Assembly (NCBI GenBank): GCA_020849095.1
Contig: JADLGX010000071.1
Location: 1-49,276, forward strand
Reading direction: 5' to 3'
DNA length: 49,276 nucleotides
Source of the DNA: Candidatus Eiseniibacteriota bacterium
GTDB taxonomy: Bacteria; Eisenbacteria; RBG-16-71-46
This document shows, piece by piece, positions 14,477-22,606 of this stretch. The first letter of the stretch is position 1. Each line of letters opens with the position of its first letter. The position numbers were made by a program, and so were the translations under genes. The notes under the pieces are model-generated. The model worked only from the letters and a program-made list of their open reading frames with translations, was not told where the DNA came from and did not search any database.

Positions 14477-15976
14477 ATGACCTTTCGGGCCCGGCTGCTG
14501 GTCGCGCTGCTCTCGCTCGCACTGCTGCCCACGCTCGCGCTCACGCTGTTCATGCTCGGCGAGCTCGGGCGATCCACCGAACGCTGGCACCTGCCCGTGG
14601 TGGATCGCGCCCTCGACGCCGCGGTCGAAGTGAGCCGTACGGCGCTCACGCGCGTCGAGGCGACGATGCTGGACCGGGCGGACGAGTGGGCGGCCTCCAC
14701 CGGCGACTCGCCGCTCGACGCGCCGCGACGGGACGCGATGCGCCGGGGACTCCGCGACGCGGGACTCGACTTCGCACAGGTCTACCGGCTCGAGTCGGGC
14801 CACTGGCAGCTGGCCGACCAGGTGGTCCCCGCCGGCGTGCTGTCCGCGGCGCCGCTCGATCTTTCGGAGGAACTCGCCGAAGCGCTCGCGGGGACCCGCC
14901 TGCTCGAGTCCCGGCGCGGCGTGCTCGCCGGAGCCGCGCTGGCCGGCGAGTCGCAGGCCGTGGCGGCGGGCATCCGGCTGACGCCCGACTTCTTCGTCCG
15001 CATGCGCGAGATCGAGCAGGCGCGCACGCAGTACGCGCGGCTGGGCGTGCTGGTGGACGTACAGCGGCGCTACGTGTGGCTGCTGGTGGCCGCCCTCGTC
15101 GGAGCGATCGCGCTGGCGGCGCTGCTGCTGGCCCGCGCGCTCGCCGGCCAGATGACGCGCCCGCTCGTGACCCTCTCGAGCGCCTTCGAGCGCGTCGCCG
15201 CCGGCGACCTGGCCACGCAGGTGCCCGCGGCAGGGGCGAGCGAACTGCGCGCCCTCGCCGGCTCGTTCAACACCATGACCACGCGCCTGGCCGAGGCGCG
15301 CGTGGCCCTGACGCGCGCCGAGCGCGAGGCCACGTGGCGCGACGTGGCGCGACAGCTGGCGCACGAGATCAAGAATCCGCTCACGCCCATGCGGCTGTCT
15401 CTGCACCGGCTGCAGCGCCGCATCGAGCGGGTGCCCGAGTCCGAGCGCACCGCCGTGCGGGACAGCGTCGAGGCGCTGCTGCTCGAGATCGAGCACCTCA
15501 CCCGGCTGGCCGAGCACTTCTCCCAGTACGCGCGGCTGCCCGAGGCGCGCATCGAGGCGCTCGACCTGGCGGCGCTCGCGCGCGATGCCGCGCGGCTGTA
15601 CGAGAGCGACGCGCTCGTCGTGGACGCGCCCGCCGCCGTGCCCGTGCAGGGGGATCGGTTGCTCCTGTCCCGGGCGCTGCATAACCTGCTGCTCAACGCG
15701 CGCGAAGCGGCGGGCGCCGATTCGCCCGTCGAACTGCGCGCCGGCCGCACGGCGCGCGAAGGCTGGATCGAAGTGCTCGATCGCGGCCCCGGACTGTCAG
15801 GCGCCGATGCCGCGCGCGTGTTCGAGCCCTACTTCAGCACCAAGAACCGCGGAAGCGGACTCGGGCTTTCCGTGGTCAAGGACATCGCCGAACGCCACGG
15901 CGGCCGTGTCACGCTTGCGAATCGCGAGGGTGGCGGCGCCGAGGCCCGACTCACGCTTCCCCTGTCGGAAGGATGA
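14477..15976 (+). CDS. NtrY-like membrane sensor histidine kinase
   Basis: 499 residues. TM1 lies at about 8-28, an extracytoplasmic sensor at about 30-195 and TM2 at about 200-222. HAMP follows (QMTRPLVTLSSAFERVAAGDLATQVPA), then the dimerisation/phosphoacceptor helix with RQLAHEIKNPLTPMRLS (His in the H-box, near 296). The HATPase_c domain has N-box LHNLLLNAREA, G1 DRGPGL, and G2 GSGLGLSVVKDIAERHGG. The H-box with KNPLTP is characteristic of the NtrY/NtrB group. The ATG at 14477 gives a proper N-terminal TM; long upstream reading in this frame overlaps rlmN and is not coding. The response regulator gene follows 10 bp downstream, so the two form a cognate pair. Confidence 0.93.
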   Translation: MTFRARLLVALLSLALLPTLALTLFMLGELGRSTERWHLPVVDRALDAAVEVSRTALTRVEATMLDRADEWAASTGDSPLDAPRRDAMRRGLRDAGLDFAQVYRLESGHWQLADQVVPAGVLSAAPLDLSEELAEALAGTRLLESRRGVLAGAALAGESQAVAAGIRLTPDFFVRMREIEQARTQYARLGVLVDVQRRYVWLLVAALVGAIALAALLLARALAGQMTRPLVTLSSAFERVAAGDLATQVPAAGASELRALAGSFNTMTTRLAEARVALTRAEREATWRDVARQLAHEIKNPLTPMRLSLHRLQRRIERVPESERTAVRDSVEALLLEIEHLTRLAEHFSQYARLPEARIEALDLAALARDAARLYESDALVVDAPAAVPVQGDRLLLSRALHNLLLNAREAAGADSPVELRAGRTAREGWIEVLDRGPGLSGADAARVFEPYFSTKNRGSGLGLSVVKDIAERHGGRVTLANREGGGAEARLTLPLSEG

Positions 15977-15986
15977 ACCCATTCCC

Positions 15987-17357
15987 ATGCCGAGCGCCGA
16001 TCGCTTTTCCCTGCTGGTCGTGGACGACGATGCCGCCATTCGCCGCCAGTTGCACGCCGTCCTGGAGGACGAGGGGCACCGCGTCACCGAGGCCGCGAGC
16101 GCGGCCGAAGGATTCGAGGCGCTCGGGCGCGAGCGGTTCGACGCCGTGCTGCTGGACCTGCGCATGCCCGGCGAGCACGGTCTCGACGCGCTGATCCGGT
16201 TTCGCGAGCACTCGCCGGACACGGCGGTGCTGATCGTGTCGGGCGAAGGCACGGTCGAGAACGCGATCAAGGCGGGCCAGCGCGGCGCGTTCGACTTCAT
16301 CGAGAAGCCCATCCGCGACCCCGAGCGCCTGCTCGACACGATCGCCCAGGCGGTGCGCGTCACGCGCCTGCGCCGCAGCGACGGCATCGCCGCCGGCGCG
16401 GGCGCGCCCGAGATCGACGACGGCGATCTCGGCATCGTCGGGCGCAGCGCTCCGGTCGAGAAGCTGCGCGAGCAGGTCCGCCGCATCGCGCCGTCGTCGG
16501 GACGAGTGCTCGTCACCGGAGAGAACGGCGCGGGCAAGGAGCTCGTGGCGCACGCCATCCACCGGCTGTCCAAGCGCGCGAACGGTCCCTTCGTGAAGCT
16601 GAACTGCGCCGCAATCCCGCGCGACCTGCTCGAGAGCGAGCTCTTCGGCTACGAGAAGGGCGCGTTCACCGGCGCGGTGCAGAGCAAGAAGGGGCGTCTC
16701 GAGCAGGCCGACGGCGGCACGCTGTTCCTGGACGAGATCGGCGACCTGGCGATCGAGGCCCAGGCCAAGCTGCTTCGCGCGATCGAGACGGGCGAGATCG
16801 AACGCGTCGGCGGCACGCGCTCCGCGCAGCTCGACGTGCGTTTGGTGGCGGCCACCAACAAGGACCTCGCCGAGGAAGTGAAGGCGGGCGAGTTCCGCGA
16901 GGACCTGTACTTCCGGCTCAACGTGCTGCCGATCGTCGTGCCGCCCCTGCGTGAAAGGCGCGGCGACATCGGCCGGCTGGCGATCCACTTCCTGGCCGCG
17001 TTCTCGGCGGCCGAGGCCCGCGCGAACATGCAGCTGACCCCGGACGCGATCGAGCTTCTCGAGGACTACCACTGGCCCGGCAACGTGAGGGAGCTGCGCA
17101 ACCTGATGGAACGAGCGGTCGTGCTGGCGCCCTCCGAGGCGGTGGATGCCGCCGATCTGCTGCCGTGGCTCGAAGCACGCCCGGAGGATACGGACGATTC
17201 CGGGCTCAAGGGCAAGATCGCGCGCAGCGAAGTGGATTCCATCCGCAGGGCGCTCGAGTCCGCCGACTGGAACGTGACGCAGGCGGCGGCGAGCCTGGGA
17301 ATCGACCGGACCAACCTGCACCGCAAGATGCGCAAGTACGGCATCGCACGGCGATGA
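15987..17357 (+). CDS. NtrX/NtrC-family sigma-54-dependent response regulator
   Basis: 456 residues. The receiver domain (about 8-125) has VVDDDAA acidic residues, phosphoacceptor Asp in LLDLRMPG (near 55) and a conserved Lys in EKPI. The AAA+ domain (about 150-385) has Walker A GENGAGKE (near 178), the NtrX-like variant rather than GETGTGKE, GAFTGA (near 225) and Walker B LFLDEIGD. The Fis-type HTH is at the C-terminus (NVTQAAASLGIDRTNLHRKMRKYGI). It receives phosphate from the adjacent NtrY-like kinase and activates sigma-54 promoters. A good candidate target lies 116 bp downstream, ahead of the Omp85-like gene. GGAAGG lies about 15 nt before the start, so translation may depend partly on coupling to the kinase gene. 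Confidence 0.95.
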   Translation: MPSADRFSLLVVDDDAAIRRQLHAVLEDEGHRVTEAASAAEGFEALGRERFDAVLLDLRMPGEHGLDALIRFREHSPDTAVLIVSGEGTVENAIKAGQRGAFDFIEKPIRDPERLLDTIAQAVRVTRLRRSDGIAAGAGAPEIDDGDLGIVGRSAPVEKLREQVRRIAPSSGRVLVTGENGAGKELVAHAIHRLSKRANGPFVKLNCAAIPRDLLESELFGYEKGAFTGAVQSKKGRLEQADGGTLFLDEIGDLAIEAQAKLLRAIETGEIERVGGTRSAQLDVRLVAATNKDLAEEVKAGEFREDLYFRLNVLPIVVPPLRERRGDIGRLAIHFLAAFSAAEARANMQLTPDAIELLEDYHWPGNVRELRNLMERAVVLAPSEAVDAADLLPWLEARPEDTDDSGLKGKIARSEVDSIRRALESADWNVTQAAASLGIDRTNLHRKMRKYGIARR

Positions 17358-17421
17358 GCGCGGATCGCGACAGCCTGTGGCGCAGCCGCCACACCGCCGG
17401 CGGCGGCGGCCCCGAACGCGG

Positions 17422-17454
17422 CGCGAAAGCGGCGACTGACGCGGCCTTTTCGCG
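17422..17454 (+). promoter_or_regulatory. Candidate upstream activator site for the sigma-54 promoter
   Basis: Inverted arms CGCGAAA (17422-17428) and TTTCGCG (17448-17454) lie 20 bp and more upstream of the -24 element. The geometry is closer than most enhancer sites, so this is tentative. Confidence 0.35.
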
Positions 17455-17472
17455 ACTCGGCGCGCGGCGCGC

Positions 17473-17487
17473 TGGTACGGCCATTGC
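17473..17487 (+). promoter_or_regulatory. Sigma-54 (-24/-12) promoter of the Omp85-like gene
   Basis: TGGTACG-GCCA-TTGC has the invariant GG and GC separated by 10 nt and one deviation (T for C) from the TGGCACG consensus. Predicted start is near 17499, with a leader of about 30 nt that includes GGAG at 17518-17521. Confidence 0.75.
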
Positions 17488-17529
17488 GTTGAAGAAGGGC
17501 GCACCCTACTTCGCCCTGGAGACACCGTC

Positions 17530-18855
17530 ATGGCCCGCATGAAATCGCTTCGCCTCCTTCCCTGCGCCCTGCTCACCGGCGCCCTCGCCATCGGCGCCCT
17601 GTCGCCGGCATCCGCCCAGGCGGAATCCGTTCCGGGCGACACCATGGTGTTCCGCCCGATCGACGAGCCCGCCGACTCCACCGTCCGAGAACTCGGGCTC
17701 TCCGCCACGCTCCGGATCCGGGACGCCTCCGAGGGGGAGTGGCTGCGCGCGCCCATCGGGGACAACCTGCTCACCCATCCGGACCCGTGGCGCGACCGGC
17801 ACGGCACCGACGCCAACGACGTGTCGCTCCTGCTCGACTACAACCGGGTCGATCTGGTGCGCTACGGCCTGTGGTATCAGGCTCAGGCGCCGGCCACGAT
17901 GTTCCCGCGGCTCGGCGGCCGCCTCGAATACGCCACCGGACGCAAGCGCGTGCTCTACGGCGCCCAGCTCGAGCAGCCGCTGCTTCCCACCGCCCGCTTC
18001 GTGGCGGGAGTCAGCATGGTCCGTCGCACGGACCACGGCGACCTTCAGCAGGTGGACGATTTCGAGAACAGCCTCGCGCTGCTGCTCGTGCACGAGGACT
18101 GGCGCGACTACTTCGAGCGCGAGGGGCTCGGCGCTTACCTGTCGTGGCGCGTTCCCGACTTCTCGACGGTCAGCGTTCACCTGCGCCGGGACGACTACCG
18201 CTCGCTCGACGCGTCGTCTCACGTGCGCTCGTGGTTCCGCAGTGATCGCCCCCTGCGCGGCAACCCGGCGATCGACGAGGGGGAATCACACAGCGCACTC
18301 GTGCGGCTCGAACGCCTGACGAAGCGCAGCACCGAGAAGCGCGCGGGGCTCTACCATTGGATCGAGTTCGAGCGCAGTGGCGGGCAGCTGGGCGGCGACT
18401 TCGATTATTCGCGCGCGCTCGCCGACCTGAGAAGCGTGTTCCGGCTCTCGCCCGCGCTCACCATGTCGCTGCGCGGTGTGGCCGGCGCCACGGTGCAGGG
18501 CGACCTGCCGCGCCAGCGCCAGTTCGTCATCGGCGGCGTGGACGGCATGCGCGCGCACTCGTTCGGCGAACTGCGCGGCGACCAGGTGGCGATGGTGCAG
18601 GCCGAGTACGCGGTCGGGCTGTGGCAGTTCCGCTCGAACGGGTTCCAGGAAGGCATGCACGCGTTCGTGTTCGCGGACGCGGGCACCGCGTGGGATGGTG
18701 ACGGCCGGTGGGACGTGGACCGCCAGAAGTTCGCCGTGGACGGCGGCCTCGGGCTCTCGACCTCCGACGATCACCTTCGCGTCACCTTCGCTCGGGACCT
18801 GCAGGATCCGAGCTCCGAGTTCGTCGCCAGCGTGAGGCTGCAGCGCCCCTTCTAG
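17530..18855 (+). CDS. Omp85/BamA-like outer-membrane beta-barrel without POTRA repeats
   Basis: 441 residues. A signal peptide (about 1-30, ending SAQA) is followed by predicted beta strands and a C-terminal Phe (VASVRLQRPF). The segment RQFVIGGVDGMRAHSFGELRGDQ resembles the Omp85 surface-antigen domain, in which (V)RGF/Y-containing loop L6 follows a 'GG..sVRGY' block; here the core is DGMRAH. The N-terminal part is short for POTRA domains, so it resembles the POTRA-less patatin/TamA-like barrels. It is expressed from a sigma-54 promoter and lies directly after the NtrYX-like pair, suggesting envelope-stress control. It is followed 13 bp later by the DUF4390 gene. Confidence 0.72.
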   Translation: MARMKSLRLLPCALLTGALAIGALSPASAQAESVPGDTMVFRPIDEPADSTVRELGLSATLRIRDASEGEWLRAPIGDNLLTHPDPWRDRHGTDANDVSLLLDYNRVDLVRYGLWYQAQAPATMFPRLGGRLEYATGRKRVLYGAQLEQPLLPTARFVAGVSMVRRTDHGDLQQVDDFENSLALLLVHEDWRDYFEREGLGAYLSWRVPDFSTVSVHLRRDDYRSLDASSHVRSWFRSDRPLRGNPAIDEGESHSALVRLERLTKRSTEKRAGLYHWIEFERSGGQLGGDFDYSRALADLRSVFRLSPALTMSLRGVAGATVQGDLPRQRQFVIGGVDGMRAHSFGELRGDQVAMVQAEYAVGLWQFRSNGFQEGMHAFVFADAGTAWDGDGRWDVDRQKFAVDGGLGLSTSDDHLRVTFARDLQDPSSEFVASVRLQRPF

Positions 18856-18868
18856 AAGGCCCCGTTCC

Positions 18869-19555
18869 TTGCCGCCATCGCTCCCCTTCCCCATGGTCGC
18901 ACGTCGTGCGGTCGCCGCGATCCTGCTGTTGATCTCGGCGGCCTCCGTCGCGAGCGCATTCGACTTCTCCTCCGCCGTCCCGTCACGGGACGACGCGGGA
19001 AGGCTGTGGCTCACGGTGCGAATGAACGATCCGCTCGAGGAGCGCGTCGAGAAGAGCCTGCGCCGCGGCATGCCGGCCACTTTGTCGCTGCACGCGGAAC
19101 TCTGGCGCAAGCGCAGCGGTTGGTTCGACCGCATGGAGCGCGCGTTCGATGCCACCGTTCGGCTCCGGTACGGCGTCGGCGAGGAGTCGTGGACGCTCGA
19201 GCGCGGCGGAAGCCCGCCGGTGGTCGCGCGCTCGCTCGACTCGCTCGAGGCGGCGCTCTCCAATCCGATCGCGCTGCCCATCGCGCGCATCGACCGCGCG
19301 GCGCCGGACACGCGCTACTACATCGTGATCACGGGAACCGTCCAGCCGCTCAACGTCCAGGACGTGGCCGAGGTGGAAGGCTGGCTCTCGGGCGAGGTGC
19401 AGGCGCCCGGCGGCGGCGGCTTCGGCATCTTCACCCAGCTGCCATCCTCGGTATTCGACGCGGTGCGGAACTTCGCGGGGTTCGGCGACTCGCGCGCCCG
19501 GGTGATCACTCCCGAGTTCACCCCTGCTTCGCTGCGTCGCGCCTCCACGCCGTAG
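18869..19555 (+). CDS. DUF4390-family exported protein
   Basis: 228 residues from a TTG start at 18869 or 220 from the ATG at 18893. Only the TTG has a suitably spaced GAAGG. A signal peptide ends near VASA. The mature protein shows the DUF4390 pattern: FDFSSAVPSRDDAGRLWLTVRMNDPLEERVEKSLRRGMPATLSLHAELWRKRSGWFDR, then TVRLRYGVGEESWTLE and DTRYYIVITGTVQPLN. From memory, DUF4390 genes in betaproteobacteria neighbour an NtrY-like kinase and NtrX-like regulator; the same association here strengthens both calls. Biochemical function is unknown; it is predicted to be periplasmic. Confidence 0.8.
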   Translation: MPPSLPFPMVARRAVAAILLLISAASVASAFDFSSAVPSRDDAGRLWLTVRMNDPLEERVEKSLRRGMPATLSLHAELWRKRSGWFDRMERAFDATVRLRYGVGEESWTLERGGSPPVVARSLDSLEAALSNPIALPIARIDRAAPDTRYYIVITGTVQPLNVQDVAEVEGWLSGEVQAPGGGGFGIFTQLPSSVFDAVRNFAGFGDSRARVITPEFTPASLRRASTP

Positions 19556-19564
19556 CGCGGGCGG

Positions 19565-20575
19565 TTACTGCAGGCGGGTGATGCGCGCCACGCCGCCCCG
19601 ACCGTCACGAGCGCGGGCGAAGAGCACTTCACCCTTCACGTCGCGGCCCGTCACGTCACGGCCGTCCCAGCTCCAGCTGGCGCCGGACGCGGTGGCGACC
19701 GGCTGAAGCGACGTCAGGTGGCGGCCGGTGACGTCGTACACGTCGAGCGTCGCCGCGCCCATGCCGTCACGCGCGAACTGGACGCTGCCCCGGTAGCCGG
19801 AGCCGACGATGCGGAGCGACGAGACCGCGACCGGCGCGCTGGCCAGTTCGAGCATGAACGTGTGCAGGCCGCCGACCATCGTGGGGTAGGCCAGGTCCGC
19901 GTTCTCGATCGTGCCGGAGTAGTTCGCCAGGGCGTCGCCGAACAGCACCCGGAAGTCCTCGGCGAAGATCTCGTGCGGACGATCGGCGTGAGGGGCGGAG
20001 CCGCCGTAGCCCATCGCGTCGATGCCACGCATGCGGCGGTAGCGGTTCCAGCCGGTGCTGTCCGAGTCGGGAATCAGCGCGTACTGCACCACGTGGCCGA
20101 GTTCGTGAGTGAACTCGGCGTGCTGCTGTTCGCGCGAGAGGGCACGGACGCCGGGTGCCAGCAGGATCAGGCCGGGACCGGCGGCGGATTCCAGCCCGTT
20201 GCGGCGCGGGTAGGGCAGCACGAAGACTTCGGCCGAGACGCGCTCGAGGGGGTAGCGCACGCCGTCGAGGGCGATGCGAACCTCGGACACGTCGTAGGGG
20301 TGGAACGAACCGTCGCCCTTGTTGACGATCGAGGGGTCCGCGGTGGTCGTGACCAGCTCGTAGCTCGCCCCGCCGGGAACCTGGAAGATCAGGCGGCCGG
20401 CTTCCCAGCGGCAGTGGTTCTGGAGCGTCTCTTCGGCGGAGTGGATGACGATGCCGTTCGCGCGCGCCGCGCTGGACAGTTCGTTCGCGAAAGCCGCATC
20501 AGCCGCCAGGAGGGCGGCGGTGGCGAGGCTCAGGAGAGCGAGGGCGCGGGTGCTGTTCGAGGTCGTCATGCTCAT
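19565..20575 (-). CDS. Secreted HELGH metallopeptidase-like protein with FlgD/T9SS-type tail
   Basis: 336 residues. A signal peptide (ends AFANE) is followed by a putative zinc-peptidase domain with HELGHVVQYAL (HExxH, near 181) and, about 45 residues later, HEIFAEDFR, whose Glu could be the third ligand. The C-terminal 80 residues form an FlgD-Ig-like module (ATLDVYDVTGRHLTSL, WSWDGRDVTGRDVKGEVLFARARD), as in cargo of FCB-type secretion. A YPRRNGLESAAGPGLILLAPG segment precedes the active site. The second ATG (20569) has better AGGG spacing and a sigma-54-like site ends just upstream; the true start may be 20569. No exact peptidase family was recognised. Confidence 0.7.
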   Translation of the reverse strand: MSMTTSNSTRALALLSLATAALLAADAAFANELSSAARANGIVIHSAEETLQNHCRWEAGRLIFQVPGGASYELVTTTADPSIVNKGDGSFHPYDVSEVRIALDGVRYPLERVSAEVFVLPYPRRNGLESAAGPGLILLAPGVRALSREQQHAEFTHELGHVVQYALIPDSDSTGWNRYRRMRGIDAMGYGGSAPHADRPHEIFAEDFRVLFGDALANYSGTIENADLAYPTMVGGLHTFMLELASAPVAVSSLRIVGSGYRGSVQFARDGMGAATLDVYDVTGRHLTSLQPVATASGASWSWDGRDVTGRDVKGEVLFARARDGRGGVARITRLQ

Positions 20576-20583
20576 ACCCTAAG

Positions 20584-20598
20584 GCGATGATCGTGCCA
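20584..20598 (-). promoter_or_regulatory. Weak sigma-54-like site before the metallopeptidase gene
   Basis: On the minus strand TGGCACG-ATCA-TCGC keeps GG-N10-GC but has C for T in the -12 TTGC. The predicted start (about 20572) would fall inside the first ATG, allowing only the ATG at 20569. This awkward placement lowers confidence. Confidence 0.3.
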
Positions 20599-20760
20599 CG
20601 CATCGCCAATCCACCCCGCGACTTTCGCATCCTGCACTGAGCCGCCAGATGGCTGTCGGACAACGCCTTCCGCGCGCAGGATAGAGCGTGCCTCGGTCGC
20701 GCCCGGCGCGCGGGGAACGCGGGTCTCCCCGGTTCGGGGGCGAACTCCCCAAACGAAAGG

Positions 20761-20789
20761 CCGCCCCGGGGGAATCCCACCCAGGGCGG
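20761..20789 (-). terminator. Terminator of the ECF sigma operon
   Basis: 10-bp stem with one position that is G.U on the minus strand, followed in the minus direction by CCTTTCGTTTG. It lies 20 bp after the stop codon of the bactofilin-like membrane protein gene. Confidence 0.6.
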
Positions 20790-20808
20790 TCGGTTCGTCG
20801 GCTTGCGG

Positions 20809-22005
20809 TCAGGCGGCCGGCGGGGCGCCGTCGGCCGGGGCCGAGGCCGCGCCGATGTCCCGGGGCAGCACTCCCAACCGGGAGAGCAGGAGCGCCCCCA
20901 CGCCGATGGTGGTGAGTCCCACCTTCATCAGCAGGGCGACCAGGAAGAGGAAGAGGGCGACGGCGGTCGGCAGCCCGGGCAGGGTCCAGAGCAGGGCGCC
21001 GGCCACGAAGAAGAGAGCCAGAAGGGTGGAGCCGGCCATGATCGGGGCCAGGGCGCCCCCCTCACCGAGGCGGCGGCGCAGCAGCTTGCAGCCCAGCACG
21101 TAGGTGGCGGCCAGCTGGCCGGCATACGAGGCGACCGGGAAGAGGATCCACAGCATCACGCCGATCGGCGCGCCGATCAGGGTGAAGATGAGCAGCAGCG
21201 AAACGACCGGCCAGGCCAGCAGGGCGAGCACCGCGACCACGATGGAGAGAAAGGTCCGGCGCGACGAAGTCACCGCGATGCGCTTGAGGCGCTCGGGAAA
21301 GAGCGAGGCGAAGACCCAGCCGAACAACAGGGTCAGCAGCCAGCCCAGGACGATGAAACCGATAACCGTGGGCAGGATGGGCATGCCGAGCGTGAGCGGC
21401 AGGAACTGCAGCGAGACGCTCTGTCCGGCGATGCGCGTGCTGTCGGACTCCTCGACCGCGCCCCCGACCGAGACGGCGTCCCCCCCCACCGTGCCGCCGT
21501 CGTCGAGACGCGCCGAGCCGAGCACCGCGACGGTCGAGCCGGTCACCTGGCCGGCACTGCGCACGCTGCCGAGCACCGCGACGGCATCACCACCGACGAT
21601 GGCGCCGGGCGCCAGCGTGACCCCACCGAAGACCGACACGACGGCGCCGGTGACTTCGCCGGCCACCTTGATGTTGCCGGCGATCGTGACCACGTCGCCG
21701 TCCACGCGCTCACCCGCCTTGACCTCGGCATCCGAGAGGAACCGGACGATCCCGGAGCCCTCGTCCACGAGGATGGACCCCACTCCCAGCGAATCGATGT
21801 CGGCCGCGATCCGGACGCGCGTCCCCTGCCGCGAATCGTCCACCACTTCGACGCCGTCGCCGGAGATGGTGATGCGGCTCACGGCGCGGCCGGAATCGGC
21901 GGCGCTCTTGATCGTGACCTTGGCGAGCGCCGGAACGGCGAACGTCACGAGGAGGAGGGCCGGAAGAACCCGGCGCGCGACGCTAGAAGCCCAGAATGCC
22001 GACAT
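20809..22005 (-). CDS. Membrane protein with bactofilin-like repeats and a polytopic C-terminus
   Basis: 398 residues. A signal peptide or TM at the N-terminus is followed by an exported beta region (about 30-95) and a run of Gly/Val-rich six-strand-type repeats: VDGDVVTIAGNIKVAGEVTGAVVSVFGG, GGDAVAVLGSVRSAGQVTGSTVAVLG, GGDAVSVGGAV (about 100-190). These resemble polymer-forming cytoskeletal (bactofilin) repeats. Four to five TM helices follow (about 210-375). Similar architectures occur in sigma/anti-sigma operons of many phyla with no established role. The start at 22005 (MSAFWASS, GGGAG upstream) overlaps the anti-sigma gene by 23 bp, indicating translational coupling and a shared function in envelope stress sensing or reinforcement. 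Confidence 0.7.
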   Translation of the reverse strand: MSAFWASSVARRVLPALLLVTFAVPALAKVTIKSAADSGRAVSRITISGDGVEVVDDSRQGTRVRIAADIDSLGVGSILVDEGSGIVRFLSDAEVKAGERVDGDVVTIAGNIKVAGEVTGAVVSVFGGVTLAPGAIVGGDAVAVLGSVRSAGQVTGSTVAVLGSARLDDGGTVGGDAVSVGGAVEESDSTRIAGQSVSLQFLPLTLGMPILPTVIGFIVLGWLLTLLFGWVFASLFPERLKRIAVTSSRRTFLSIVVAVLALLAWPVVSLLLIFTLIGAPIGVMLWILFPVASYAGQLAATYVLGCKLLRRRLGEGGALAPIMAGSTLLALFFVAGALLWTLPGLPTAVALFLFLVALLMKVGLTTIGVGALLLSRLGVLPRDIGAASAPADGAPPAA

Positions 22006-22606
22006 GATGCTCTCCCTCTGCTGCAGGTGAGTTCTCACGCGGACGCATCCACCAGAACAGCGCGACGCACACGATCACGGCCGCCGCGACCGTCACGAGG
22101 ACGATCGGCTGGCTGAGGGGCAGCCGCAGCGCGCGCAAGATGGGGCCGATCCGGCCGAGGAACTCGGCCGCCAGCTGGATGAGATCCACGACGCGCAGGG
22201 CAGCCGCGTTCAGGGACTTGAGAACGAACAGGAACGAACCGACGAGGGAGCGCGCGGCGTCGGCCGCGAGCGTGTAGGTCCACTGACGCGGACCGGGCAG
22301 GAAGATCGCGGCGGAAATGGCGGCGACGCTGGCGGCCACCGCGCCGCCGTAGGCCCACATGGCGAACCGGGGCCAGCGCGCCGAATGCGCGGGCATGACC
22401 TCGGCCAGGACGCGATCGGCCAGGTCGGCCGACGGGGACAGCAGCGGCAGCGACTCGAGGTCCGCGAACACCTGCCGGTAGAGCGCGAGTTCGGATTCGC
22501 ATGCGGCGCAGCCCGCGAGGTGAGCCTCGAAGGCCACACGCTCGGCGGGCACCAACTCGTCGTCGAGGTAGTCCTGGATGCGGGTCGAGTCGGGACAGTG
22601 GGTCAT
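21983..22606 (-). CDS. Transmembrane anti-sigma factor with a zf-HC2 (ZAS) domain
   Basis: 207 residues. The N-terminal zinc-binding anti-sigma domain has the order Cys4, His, then HLAGCAACE (HxxxCxxC, residues about 29-36). One TM lies near 85-105 and another near 168-188 (VLVTVAAAVIVCVALFWW). It should bind and hold the ECF sigma factor encoded immediately upstream; the two genes overlap by ATGA at 22603-22606. Release would depend on envelope signals, possibly sensed together with the downstream bactofilin-like protein. The C-terminal tail is short and cytoplasmic or periplasmic depending on topology. Confidence 0.88.
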   Translation of the reverse strand: MTHCPDSTRIQDYLDDELVPAERVAFEAHLAGCAACESELALYRQVFADLESLPLLSPSADLADRVLAEVMPAHSARWPRFAMWAYGGAVAASVAAISAAIFLPGPRQWTYTLAADAARSLVGSFLFVLKSLNAAALRVVDLIQLAAEFLGRIGPILRALRLPLSQPIVLVTVAAAVIVCVALFWWMRPRENSPAAEGEHHVGILGF

